A DNA stretch of 6,915 nucleotides from Desulfosporosinus sp. UBA5188 (lineage in GTDB: Bacteria; Bacillota; Desulfitobacteriia; Desulfitobacteriales; Desulfitobacteriaceae), in the NCBI GenBank assembly GCA_002413075.1, contig DHWG01000041.1:15815-22729 (forward strand), written 5' to 3'. Each line of letters opens with the position of its first letter. The first letter of the stretch is position 1. The translations under genes and the position numbers were made by a program. The notes below the pieces were generated by a model, which was given only the letters and a program-made list of their open reading frames with translations, was not told the DNA's origin and made no database searches. Of this stretch, positions 1 through 5,141 are shown piece after piece.

Positions 1-1892
1 TGCAGCAGACCCAACCGTTCAAGGCTTTAGCGAAGGGAATCGTCATTTCCTTGATAAAGACCTCTCCTGACGCTTTAGCGGCGGCTCAACAAATCGGCGG
101 TAACATTATCTTAAACAGAGCGCGTAACGGGGAAACTGGGGCGCGGACGGACGAGGATGTGGCCTCACTCCGTGAGAAAACTAAATCAGATATTAATAAA
201 TCCGGACTCCAAGATGATGCCAAAGTCTTCTTCGAGGCCTTTATGGATCAAAAAGTCACGCATCCGACCTTGACGGTGGATACGGAAACTACGGATAAAT
301 TACGAACAGTCGCTCGATCAGGTGTTAAAAAGAATGTAATTTTATATAAGGCCAACCAAAAGATCGTGGGTGCGGGCGAGATTGTTGATGAGCAGGTTTA
401 CCAAGTGCTGGTCGCCTATGGTTTGATTAATGGCAGTAATACTTGGAAGACGACCGCGGGAATTGCCCTGATAGTTCTGATCGGAATAGGAACCATATGG
501 CTTTATTTGCTCCAATATAGACGGGACATTTTGCCTTTGCTCAATCGAGTTGTTCTGATTGGACTGACAATGTTCTTGGTTTTGGCGATTGGTCGTGGCG
601 TCATTTCCTTGAATTTAGGAGGAACGGACTTTAACTCCTTAGCAGGCATGCTCATTCCAGTAGCTTGGGCGACTATGACGATTGCAATTTTAATAGGCGT
701 CGATGTCGCTTTGCTCGTCGCCGTTGTGTTGGCCGTTCTGGTGGCAATATTGGTTGACCCCACGCTATCAACGTCGTTTGGTCTTCAAACAGGCATCGTC
801 GCTCTCTTTGGAGGGTTTGTCGGGGTGTACAGTGTGTCTAACTTAAGCCAGCGATCTGATTTGGCGCGCGCTGGACTGTTTGTATCTGCGATCAATGTCG
901 TGATGGTCAGCGCCATCGCTTTAACGACAGGAATGCGTTTGTCGGTGTGGCTGGTGGGCGTGATCCTGGGCGCTGTCAATGGTGTGGCTTCCTCGTTTTT
1001 AACAGTGGGGGCGTTACACTGGTTTGAGTCAGGATTTCGGATTACTTCCTCTGTTCGGCTTTTGGAATTATCCAATCCCAATCGTCCGTTGCTGAAGCGC
1101 TTATTAATGGAGGCGCCAGGGACCTACCACCATAGCATTTTAGTGGGTAATCTGGCTGAGGCGGCGGCTGAAGCGGTTCATGCAGATGCCACGTTAGTTC
1201 GAGTTGGCTCTATGTATCATGATATTGGAAAATTAAAACGTCCTTACTTTTTCATTGAGAATCAATTTACCCAGGATAATCCCCATGATAAAATCGCGGC
1301 GACCTTAAGCTCGCTGATTATCATCTCCCACGTCAAGGATGGATTAGAAATGGCCAAGGAAAATAATCTTCCGCAACAGATTCAAGATATTATTGCGCAA
1401 CACCACGGTGACTCAACCGTCAGTTTCTTTTATCATAAGGCCCTTGAGGAAAATGATGAGGTTCCTGAGCAATCCTTCCGTTATGAAGGCCCAAAACCTC
1501 AGACCAAAGAGGCGGCTCTTGTGGCCTTAGCTGACAACGTGGAAGCGGCAGTACGGTCTATGAAACAGCCCACGCCAGGTAAAGTTGAAGGATTTGTTCG
1601 GAAAATTATTAAGGACAAGCTTAATGATGGGCAGTTAAACCAATGTGATTTAACGTTTCAAGATTTAGATCGAATTGCGATGGCCTTTGTGCGGGTCTTG
1701 AACGGGATATTCCACTCCCGCGTCGAATATCCAGAGCTGCCAGTAATGAAGGAAAATGGAAACGGTGCAGCACCGAAGAAGCTGGTCGAAGATATAGATG
1801 TGAGTCAAGAAGCCAGTAAAATAGGTGGGGACGCAGCAGTAAAGAATCCTGAAAGCGACGCGGTCGACCTTGTTGACGATCTTAAAGTTTGA
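1..1892 (+). CDS. pgpH: Cyclic-di-AMP phosphodiesterase PgpH (7TM-HD family), 5' end outside the window
   Basis: This membrane protein of the 7TMR-HD family (YqfF in Bacillus) hydrolyses the second messenger c-di-AMP through a cytoplasmic HD domain. The frame is open from base 3, so the TTG at 51 is internal and not the start. About 629 residues are present; the family usually has just over 700, so roughly the first 90, including the first membrane helix, are missing. In order: the end of the extracellular domain (to about nt 440), six to seven hydrophobic segments (about nt 450-1015), then the HD domain. Metal ligands visible are His in 'TYHHS' (1128-1133), the His-Asp pair in 'YHDIGK' (1218-1223), His in 'ISHV' (1329), the His pair in 'QHHG' (1401-1406) and Asp in 'ADNVEAA' (1533). 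An acidic low-complexity tail of about 48 residues follows the HD domain. ybeY follows 21 bp downstream, as in other Firmicutes. Family assignment is firm; the activity is inferred from the family. Confidence 0.95.
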   Translation, partial: QQTQPFKALAKGIVISLIKTSPDALAAAQQIGGNIILNRARNGETGARTDEDVASLREKTKSDINKSGLQDDAKVFFEAFMDQKVTHPTLTVDTETTDKLRTVARSGVKKNVILYKANQKIVGAGEIVDEQVYQVLVAYGLINGSNTWKTTAGIALIVLIGIGTIWLYLLQYRRDILPLLNRVVLIGLTMFLVLAIGRGVISLNLGGTDFNSLAGMLIPVAWATMTIAILIGVDVALLVAVVLAVLVAILVDPTLSTSFGLQTGIVALFGGFVGVYSVSNLSQRSDLARAGLFVSAINVVMVSAIALTTGMRLSVWLVGVILGAVNGVASSFLTVGALHWFESGFRITSSVRLLELSNPNRPLLKRLLMEAPGTYHHSILVGNLAEAAAEAVHADATLVRVGSMYHDIGKLKRPYFFIENQFTQDNPHDKIAATLSSLIIISHVKDGLEMAKENNLPQQIQDIIAQHHGDSTVSFFYHKALEENDEVPEQSFRYEGPKPQTKEAALVALADNVEAAVRSMKQPTPGKVEGFVRKIIKDKLNDGQLNQCDLTFQDLDRIAMAFVRVLNGIFHSRVEYPELPVMKENGNGAAPKKLVEDIDVSQEASKIGGDAAVKNPESDAVDLVDDLKV

Positions 1893-1913
1893 GTCTTGAA
1901 GGGAGAAAAACAC

Positions 1914-2387
1914 GTGATCTTAGATATTGCCTGGGAAGAAGAGTCTATTTTAATGGAACGACGTGACCTGCTCGATGCAATGCTAAAACAGGGTATTGAA
2001 GGGGGTATTCGTCTATCCGGTGGGTCGGATGAGGCGGAAGTTAGCCTGATGTTGGTGGATGATCAGCGCATCCATGCCTTAAATCTAGAGTATCGAGGGG
2101 TGGACCGGCCGACGGATGTTCTCTCGTTTGCTTTACAAGAGGAAATGGAGGAGGAACCGGATTCGGAGTTTGAAGATGAAATGCTCGGGGACATCGTGAT
2201 TTCTGTTCCACGGGCAAGGGCACAAGCGGAAGAATACGGTCATTCCTTCGAACGGGAACTGGTTTACCTGGCGGTTCATGGGACGCTTCATTTATTAGGC
2301 TATGATCATGAAGAAGAGACGGATAAAGAAGAGATGCGTCTCAAAGAAGAAGAAGTGATGGCTCTACTAAACTTAGAGAGAGCTTAG
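1914..2387 (+). CDS. ybeY: Endoribonuclease YbeY (rRNA maturation factor)
   Basis: YbeY is a small cytoplasmic zinc-dependent endoribonuclease needed for 16S rRNA 3'-end maturation and 70S ribosome quality control. The family's zinc motif is clear near the C terminus as 'HGTLHLLGYDH', giving His122, His126 and His132 as ligands. Upstream, 'RGVDRPTDVLSFAL' is the other conserved YbeY block. I chose the GTG at 1914 because an AAGGGAG Shine-Dalgarno site (1899-1905) sits 8 bases before it. The TTG at 1896 would add six residues, but that SD lies inside its reading frame and cannot serve it. The resulting 157 residues fit the family's usual 150-165. The acidic stretch 'EEMEEEPDSEFEDE' in the middle is longer than I expect from most relatives, but it lies in a region that varies. 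The gene sits between pgpH and dgkA in a compact operon. Confidence 0.96.
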   Translation: MILDIAWEEESILMERRDLLDAMLKQGIEGGIRLSGGSDEAEVSLMLVDDQRIHALNLEYRGVDRPTDVLSFALQEEMEEEPDSEFEDEMLGDIVISVPRARAQAEEYGHSFERELVYLAVHGTLHLLGYDHEEETDKEEMRLKEEEVMALLNLERA

Positions 2388-2424
2388 ATATAAGAATGAA
2401 TCTTGTATTGATACGGAGGCACGC

Positions 2425-2808
2425 ATGGGAAGATATGAGAAACCAGGGTTTTGGTGCAGTCTCAATCAGGCTCGGCGAGGATTGTTTCATACTTGGACAA
2501 CCCAGGGACACATGAAATTTCATGTTGTTGCGGGAAGTGGCGTCCTATGTATTGCTGCGTTGTTTGGTGTTACAAAGTTTGAATGGTTGATTCTCATTTT
2601 GGCGATAGGGTGTGTTATTGGCGCAGAAGTCATGAACACCGCCCTTGAAATTGTCGTAGATTTGGTCCAACCAAACTTTGACCTTCTAGCGGGAAGGGCT
2701 AAGGACGTGGCGTCTGGGGCTGTTTTAGTGGCTGTGATTCAAGCGCTGATCGTTGGAATGGTTATCTTTTTGCCACGGCTGGTTGGTTTGGTGAGCAGGA
2801 TCTTGTGA
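2425..2808 (+). CDS. dgkA: Undecaprenol / diacylglycerol kinase family protein (DgkA)
   Basis: This is a small integral-membrane lipid kinase. Gram-positive members phosphorylate undecaprenol, feeding the carrier lipid for cell-wall synthesis. At 127 residues it has the usual length, with three hydrophobic segments (about residues 33-47, 50-66 and 93-120). The signature 'GAEVMNTALEIVVDL' contains catalytic-site Glu68 and Asn71, and 'GRAKDVASGAVL' is the second conserved block. The N-terminal amphipathic helix carries the expected 'A..GL' and 'KFH'. One deviation: where E. coli has the metal-binding Glu28 and Bacillus has Glu in 'TERNF', this protein reads 'TTQGHM', with Gln27. I believe Gln is seen in some other Firmicutes homologues, so loss of function should not be assumed. 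The ATG follows a CGGAGG site (2414-2419) at 5-base spacing, 37 bp after ybeY. A repeat element begins 14 bp past the stop. Confidence 0.93.
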   Translation: MGRYEKPGFWCSLNQARRGLFHTWTTQGHMKFHVVAGSGVLCIAALFGVTKFEWLILILAIGCVIGAEVMNTALEIVVDLVQPNFDLLAGRAKDVASGAVLVAVIQALIVGMVIFLPRLVGLVSRIL

Positions 2809-2822
2809 GACGTGTTGCAACC

Positions 2823-2900
2823 GGGACTCGTGTGACACCGCTCTCGGTACTCACGACGCAGAGAGGGACTTGTGTGACACCGCACTCGGTACTTACGACG
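2823..2900 (+). repeat. Tandem left-end modules A1 and A2 (42-bp period)
   Basis: A1 starts at 2823 and A2 at 2865. Both read GGGACT.GTGTGACACCGC, then TCGGTACT.ACGACG. A1 ends in GCAGAGA and the second unit starts immediately, so the end module is duplicated head to tail. A similar doubled end occurs in reverse orientation at 5081-5205. Confidence 0.85.
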
Positions 2901-3002
2901 GTCCCTTCTCGCCATCCTTGGCTACAGGGACACTTGTCCATCCTTGGACAGCGCCATAATTCTGCGTAGGGACAAGCCTTGTAAGCTCCTAAAAGGGATG
3001 CC

Positions 3003-3060
3003 AGACTCGCCATCCGCTGGACAAGGACGTCCGAGTGTCACCGGAGCCAAGGATGGCGGG
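3003..3060 (+). repeat. Core module C of the repeat element
   Basis: The block around CATCCGCTGGACAAGGACGT, followed by CCGAGTGTCACCGGAGCCAA, recurs almost base for base in reverse at 4994-5043. Its first bases, AGACTCGCCAT, recur at the very end of the window (6905-6915). A shortened form with GTCACCGGAGCCGTGGCG lies at 3200-3217. It contains the near-palindrome GGACAAGGACGTCC. Confidence 0.85.
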
Positions 3061-3084
3061 AGGGGACCTTGGCTCGGTTGGCGG

Positions 3085-3106
3085 CTGCGCACGTCCTTGT
3101 GCGCAG
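3085..3106 (+). repeat. Perfect hairpin CTGCGCAC-GTCCTT-GTGCGCAG within the element
   Basis: An 8-bp perfect stem closes a GTCCTT loop. The same loop sits on a different stem in the large hairpin at 4613-4692. No T-tract follows, so it does not look like an intrinsic terminator. Confidence 0.8.
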
Positions 3107-3116
3107 TCCCTTATTT

Positions 3117-3184
3117 GGGGTCGCTTACACGGAGTTTGCTAGGCTGCTTACGTAAAGACGTCGCGCTAGTGTCACCCAAGTCCC
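3117..3184 (+). repeat. Right-end module B, copy 1
   Basis: This 68-bp block runs from GGGGTCGCTTACACGGAG to GTGTCACCCAAGTCCC. It matches 3355-3422 at 63 of 68 positions by my hand count, and 4883-4950 in reverse complement. It holds the palindromes TTACGTAA and GACGTC. Its outer end is the inverted counterpart of module A. Confidence 0.88.
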
Positions 3185-3354
3185 TGGCTTGGATCTGAGG
3201 TCACCGGAGCCGTGGCGGGGTGACTTGTACGACTTTGTGCGCTGCCCAGCCGTATAAGGGCGCTTTTGAGTTAAGTTTGATACGCTGCTCAATCAAAGAA
3301 GATTCGCTTTTGCAAGCGCCAAGTTCCGGGTCTGGGACTTGGGTGCCTGCGTTT
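3185..3354 (+). repeat. Mosaic of repeat fragments between two B modules
   Basis: The stretch holds a C-like remnant (GTCACCGGAGCCGTGGCG, 3200-3217), then a degenerate relative of the 4634-4675 hairpin arm (around 3232-3248, GTGCGCTGCCC), then module D (3264-3310). It ends with an imperfect hairpin of about 9 bp at 3319-3342 (CCAAGTTCC paired with GGGACTTGG). I see no gene here. It looks like pieces of several elements recombined or nested. Confidence 0.6.
3264..3310 (+). repeat. Module D, copy 1
   Basis: The block centred on GCTGCTCAATCAAAGAAGAT and running to TTCGCTTT matches 4684-4730 with only about three differences over the 45 bases from TTGAGT. It is absent from the copies at 4883-5140 and 2823-3184, so it marks a second variant of the element in which D follows a hairpin. 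Confidence 0.85.
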
Positions 3355-3422
3355 GGGGTCGCTTACACGGAGTTTGCTAGGCTGCATTCGTAAAGACGTC
3401 GCGCTTGTGTGGCCCAAGTCCC
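3355..3422 (+). repeat. Right-end module B, copy 2
   Basis: This is a second direct copy of the 68-bp right end, 238 bp after the first. Similarity continues past the end into 3423-3451 (GGCTTGGA..T, then CACCG.AGCCGTG), matching 3185-3213. The duplicated unit is therefore about 97 bp and includes flanking sequence. Confidence 0.88.
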
Positions 3423-3480
3423 GGGCTTGGAATTGGGCCACCGCAGCCGTGATGCTAATCTTGCTGGTTTGGAACGATGA

Positions 3481-3519
3481 GGGACCTGTGTAAAACAGCG
3501 TTGGGTGCTTACAACGAGT
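3481..3519 (+). repeat. Diverged solo left-end module A3, just upstream of cdd
   Basis: GGGACCTGTGTAAAACAGCG followed by TTGGGTGCTTACAACGAG aligns along its whole length with the A consensus but carries several substitutions. It ends about 9 bp before the cdd ribosome-binding site and looks like an old, decayed end. Confidence 0.65.
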
Positions 3520-3541
3520 GGGATAGACGGGAGTTTTGTGT

Positions 3542-3982
3542 ATGAAGACAGATCAATCGAAAACAGCCAGAGTATTTAAAGACCTTGAACCAGAGTTAAT
3601 GCTGGAACTGATTAATCAGGCTCAAGCGGCTTATCAACAGGCTTATGTACCGTATTCCCAATATCGCGTTGGGTCGGCGGTGGTGTTTTCTTCTGGAAAG
3701 ATTTATAGTGGGTGTAACGTTGAGAATGCGAGTTATGGTTTAACGGTTTGCGCAGAGCGAAATGCTATTTTCCAAGCCGTCGCGCAGGGAGAACGGGAAT
3801 TGAAGGGTATTGCCATTGCTGTACCAACCGACACTTTTCCTTCCCCTTGTGGTGCGTGTCGGCAAGTGATTCGGGAGTTTGCGGTGGATTGCCCGGTGGT
3901 TTTGGTTAATGGTTTGGGGCAAACGCGACTGACAAGCTTGAAGACGTTGTTGCCGGATTCGTTTGGGCCTGAGTTTCTATAA
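3542..3982 (+). CDS. cdd: Cytidine deaminase
   Basis: Cdd is a cytoplasmic zinc enzyme of pyrimidine salvage that deaminates cytidine and deoxycytidine to uridine and deoxyuridine. The motif 'TVCAERNAIF' provides zinc ligand Cys70 and proton-shuttling Glu72. 'PCGACRQ' provides Cys103 and Cys106. 'CNVENASYG' is the substrate-binding block. This is the compact all-cysteine, tetrameric type. The ATG at 3542 is preferred because GGGAG (3529-3533) lies 8 bases upstream; the TTG at 3536 is only 2 bases from that site. From this start the protein has 146 residues, with an N terminus about 17 residues longer than the Bacillus enzyme as I remember it. An internal ATG at 3599 would give a standard-length protein but lacks a good ribosome-binding site. 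Its place between dgkA and era is the usual one, though repeat-filled gaps isolate it on both sides. Confidence 0.96.
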   Translation: MKTDQSKTARVFKDLEPELMLELINQAQAAYQQAYVPYSQYRVGSAVVFSSGKIYSGCNVENASYGLTVCAERNAIFQAVAQGERELKGIAIAVPTDTFPSPCGACRQVIREFAVDCPVVLVNGLGQTRLTSLKTLLPDSFGPEFL

Positions 3983-4002
3983 AACGTATATCTCCGAATC
4001 CT

Positions 4003-4016
4003 GGTCTTGTATGACA
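4003..4016 (+). repeat. Possible remnant of a repeat-element end
   Basis: GGTCTTGTATGACA matches the outermost 14 bases of the A ends at 4567 and 6820 apart from one or two positions, but the similarity stops there. It is partly self-complementary (CTTGT-ATG-ACAAG). The rest of the 131-bp gap between cdd and hicB shows no recognisable repeat, and I see no convincing promoter in it. Confidence 0.35.
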
Positions 4017-4113
4017 AGTAATAGGCCGTATCTGTACAGCGCTTTACAGCTAAGCAGGCGTTCTGATCGAAAGATGTTCCAAGCTTAAATGAAAGAGTAA
4101 TGGAGAACGCACC

Positions 4114-4344
4114 ATGAAGGAAAAAAGCTTTAAGGTAATCCTAGAGTGGGACGATGAAACTAAAGTTTATGTCGTGACAGTGCCCAGCCTTCCGGGTTGT
4201 GTAACGCAGGGCTCCGATCGTAAAGAAGCTCTGGAACGAATTCAGGAAGCTATAGAGGGGCATATTGAGGCCCTGAGTATGATTGGCAAACCAGCACCTA
4301 TGAGGGATGTAGAGTTTACTGAAGTGCAGGTGCACGTATCGTGA
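4114..4344 (+). CDS. hicB: HicB-family antitoxin
   Basis: HicB is the protein antitoxin of the type II HicAB system and binds and blocks the HicA mRNA interferase. This 76-residue protein shows the family's partial RNase-H-like fold: 'FKVILEWDDETKVYVVTVPSLPGCVTQGSDRKEA' (described here in parts: 'YVVTVPSLPGC', then 'TQGSDRKEALERIQEAI'), ending in the helix 'EAIEGHIEAL'. It has no C-terminal helix-turn-helix or ribbon-helix-helix extension, so it is the short form and may not repress its own operon alone. The ATG follows GGAG (4102-4105) at 8-base spacing. The stop overlaps the GTG of hicA by four bases (GTGA), the usual coupling. The order hicB before hicA is one of the two known arrangements. 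The toxin partner is frameshifted, so this may now be an orphan antitoxin. The pair is foreign to the standard era cluster and was probably acquired. Confidence 0.88.
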   Translation: MKEKSFKVILEWDDETKVYVVTVPSLPGCVTQGSDRKEALERIQEAIEGHIEALSMIGKPAPMRDVEFTEVQVHVS

Positions 4345-4564
4345 GCAGACTCCCGAGAATCACTGGCAAAGTATTGGTTGCCGCCCTGCAGAAAATGGAA
4401 TATGTGGTAATTAGAATAAAAGGCAGTCATCATCACATGCTCAGAACGGGCAGTAATTTGGTGACTGTTCCTGTTCACGGGGGAGAAATACTTACCCGAT
4501 GGTCATCAAGAGTGTTTTAAAACAAGCGGGTTTAGAAGTAGATGATCTCATCAAATTTTTATAG
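4341..4564 (+). pseudogene. hicA: HicA-family mRNA interferase toxin, broken by a one-base frameshift
   Basis: HicA toxins are small double-stranded-RNA-binding-fold ribonucleases that cut mRNA. From the GTG at 4341 the frame reads 'MSRLPRITGKVLVAALQKM', then 'IKGSHHHMLR' with the catalytic His region, then 'TVPVHGGEILTR'. It stops at 4518-4520 after 59 residues, the last ones ('WSSRVF') unlike the family. In another frame, from about 4496 to the TAG at 4562, the text continues as 'MVIKSVLKQAGLEVDDLIKFL', the normal HicA C-terminal helix. Adding one base in the run ACCCGATG (4494-4501), for example a fourth C, would give '..GEILTPMVIKSVLKQ..' and a 74-residue protein. The site does not resemble a -1 slippery heptamer, so mutation or sequencing error is likelier than programmed frameshifting. 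A repeat element starts one base after the TAG. Confidence 0.85.
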
Positions 4565-4565
4565 A

Positions 4566-4611
4566 GGGTCTTGTGTGACAGAGCACTCGGCTTACGACGC
4601 AGAGCAAACTA
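4566..4611 (+). repeat. Left-end module A4, abutting hicA
   Basis: GGGTCTTGTGTGACAGAGCA, then CTCGGCTTACGACGCAGAGC and AAACTA, aligns with the A ends at 2865 and 6820. It begins one base after the hicA TAG and leads straight into the long hairpin at 4613-4692, not into core module C. Confidence 0.85.
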
Positions 4612-4612
4612 A

Positions 4613-4692
4613 GACTCAAGAGCTTTCTGACAAGAAGGTGGGGCAGTGTACGTCCTTGTACACTGCCCCACCTTCGAAAGTACTCTTGAGTC
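4613..4692 (+). repeat. Long hairpin with 33 paired bases (structured repeat, possible attenuator)
   Basis: The inner stem is 18 bp and perfect (4634-4651 with 4658-4675) and closes a GTCCTT loop. Two outer helices continue it: CTTTC (4623-4627) with GAAAG (4676-4680), and GACTCAAGAG (4613-4622) with CTCTTGAGTC (4683-4692). A 6-base bulge (TGACAA) lies on the left arm and a 2-base bulge (TA) on the right. The following AAGTTTTATATG has only a short T-run, so intrinsic termination is possible but weakly supported. Any transcript from hicBA into era would carry this structure. Confidence 0.85.
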
Positions 4693-4730
4693 AAGTTTTA
4701 TATGCTGCTCAATCAAAGAAGATTCGCTTT
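4683..4730 (+). repeat. Module D, copy 2
   Basis: This is the partner of 3264-3310. It shares GCTGCTCAATCAAAGAAGAT and flanking bases, and its first bases form the right arm of the long hairpin. In copy 1 the hairpin upstream of D is degenerate, so copy 2 looks younger. Confidence 0.85.
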
Positions 4731-4882
4731 CTAATTCTCAAGCATGGGAGTTCAAGAAAAGACCATCCGTGTTCTCATCCGTGAAAATGCCCCAGAGACA
4801 AACGATTCACATGGGAAATGCCGTCTCTTAAAACGAATACTAAACAATCTCCAAGGCAAGACTAATCGTTACACGGTATCTA
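4731..4882 (+). other. Unique 152-bp island between repeats; unassigned short open frame
   Basis: This AT-richer stretch does not match the other repeats in the window. An open frame begins at an ATG at 4744 ('MGVQEKTIRVLIRENAPE..') and runs to 4962, but its last 26 or so codons lie inside the reversed repeat element, and no Shine-Dalgarno site precedes the ATG. It could be the remnant of a gene cut by the element, the unique flank of an element variant, or plain spacer. I do not recognise the protein and do not call it a gene. Confidence 0.3.
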
Positions 4883-5140
4883 GGGACTTGTGTGACACTA
4901 GTGCGACGTCTTTACGTAAGCAGTTTAGAAAACTCCGTGTAAGTGACCCCAAATACTCGTAAGTGAACAGGGATGTGAGCTGCCGCCACTGCGCCAAGTC
5001 TTGGCTCCGGTGACACTCGGACGTCCTTGTCCAGCGGATGGCCTGATTAATCTGGCGGGCACCCCGTTCTTCAAAAATAAGAGCTTACACGCTAGTTTTC
5101 TTTGCGTCGTAAGTATTGAGCGCGGTGTCACGCAAGTCCC
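4883..5140 (-). mobile_element. MITE-like repeat element, compact reversed copy (258 bp)
   Basis: Read on the minus strand this is the cleanest whole copy: left end A (5140 down to 5081), a short linker with GGGGTGCCCGCCAG, core C (5043-4994), a degraded hairpin region, and right end B (4950-4883). The two termini are inverted repeats. From outside, one reads GGGACTTGTGTGACAC and the other GGGACTTGCGTGACAC, and both later share GAAAACT and CGTGTAAG at matching depth, so the terminal repeats extend imperfectly over about 60-68 bp. I could not find a convincing target-site duplication; the bases outside are TATCTA and CGAGTT. The minus-strand open frame at 5200-4925 simply translates the repeat. 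No transposase is encoded, so movement would need a partner element elsewhere. Confidence 0.78.
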
Positions 5141-5141
5141 C

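Larger units (their letters stand above)
2823..3184 (+). mobile_element. MITE-like repeat element copy 1 (modules A-A-C-hairpin-B)
   Basis: This is the longest forward copy of the repeat family. It starts with two tandem left ends (module A), continues through a core (module C, 3003-3060) and a perfect hairpin, and ends with the right-end module B at 3117-3184. From the outside inwards both ends read GGGACTTGTGTGACAC or near variants, so the element has terminal inverted repeats. Compared with the copy at 4883-5140 it carries extra sequence between A and C (about 2901-2970), bounded by GTCCC and GGGAC and holding a small hairpin (TGTCCA-TCCT-TGGACA). GC is high: 40 of 60 bases in 3001-3060, against 25 of 60 in a typical stretch of era (5881-5940). 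It has no credible gene; an open frame at 2944-3198 merely translates the repeat. Non-autonomous transposition is an inference from the architecture. Confidence 0.72.

Noticed and set aside
503..1081. Minus-strand open frames opposite pgpH
   Set aside because: They are antisense shadows of a membrane-protein gene, with no ribosome-binding site or family features.
51..1892. TTG at 51 as the pgpH start
   Set aside because: The frame is open back to base 3 and family sequence continues upstream, so the gene starts outside the window.
2944..3198. 84-residue + strand open frame in the dgkA-cdd gap
   Set aside because: It lies wholly in repeat sequence, lacks a ribosome-binding site, and its peptides recur only because the DNA repeat recurs.
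2823..3519. CRISPR array
   Set aside because: Repeats are of several kinds, long, and unevenly spaced, with no regular short repeat-spacer pattern and no cas genes.
4494..4501. Programmed ribosomal frameshift in hicA
   Set aside because: The shift needed is -1, but codons ACC CGA cannot re-pair after slipping back and no slippery heptamer is present.
4613..4710. Intrinsic terminator after hicA
   Set aside because: The stem is strong but the following sequence has only four T residues in a row, broken from the stem by other bases; kept as a hairpin, not as a terminator.
4542..4831. Two overlapping + strand frames through the long hairpin and module D
   Set aside because: They overlap the real hicA 3' end and read through the hairpin; composition is non-coding in character.
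4883..5140. Target-site duplication around the reversed element
   Set aside because: The bases outside the two ends (TATCTA and CGAGTT) do not match, and including the extra A module does not produce a clear duplication.
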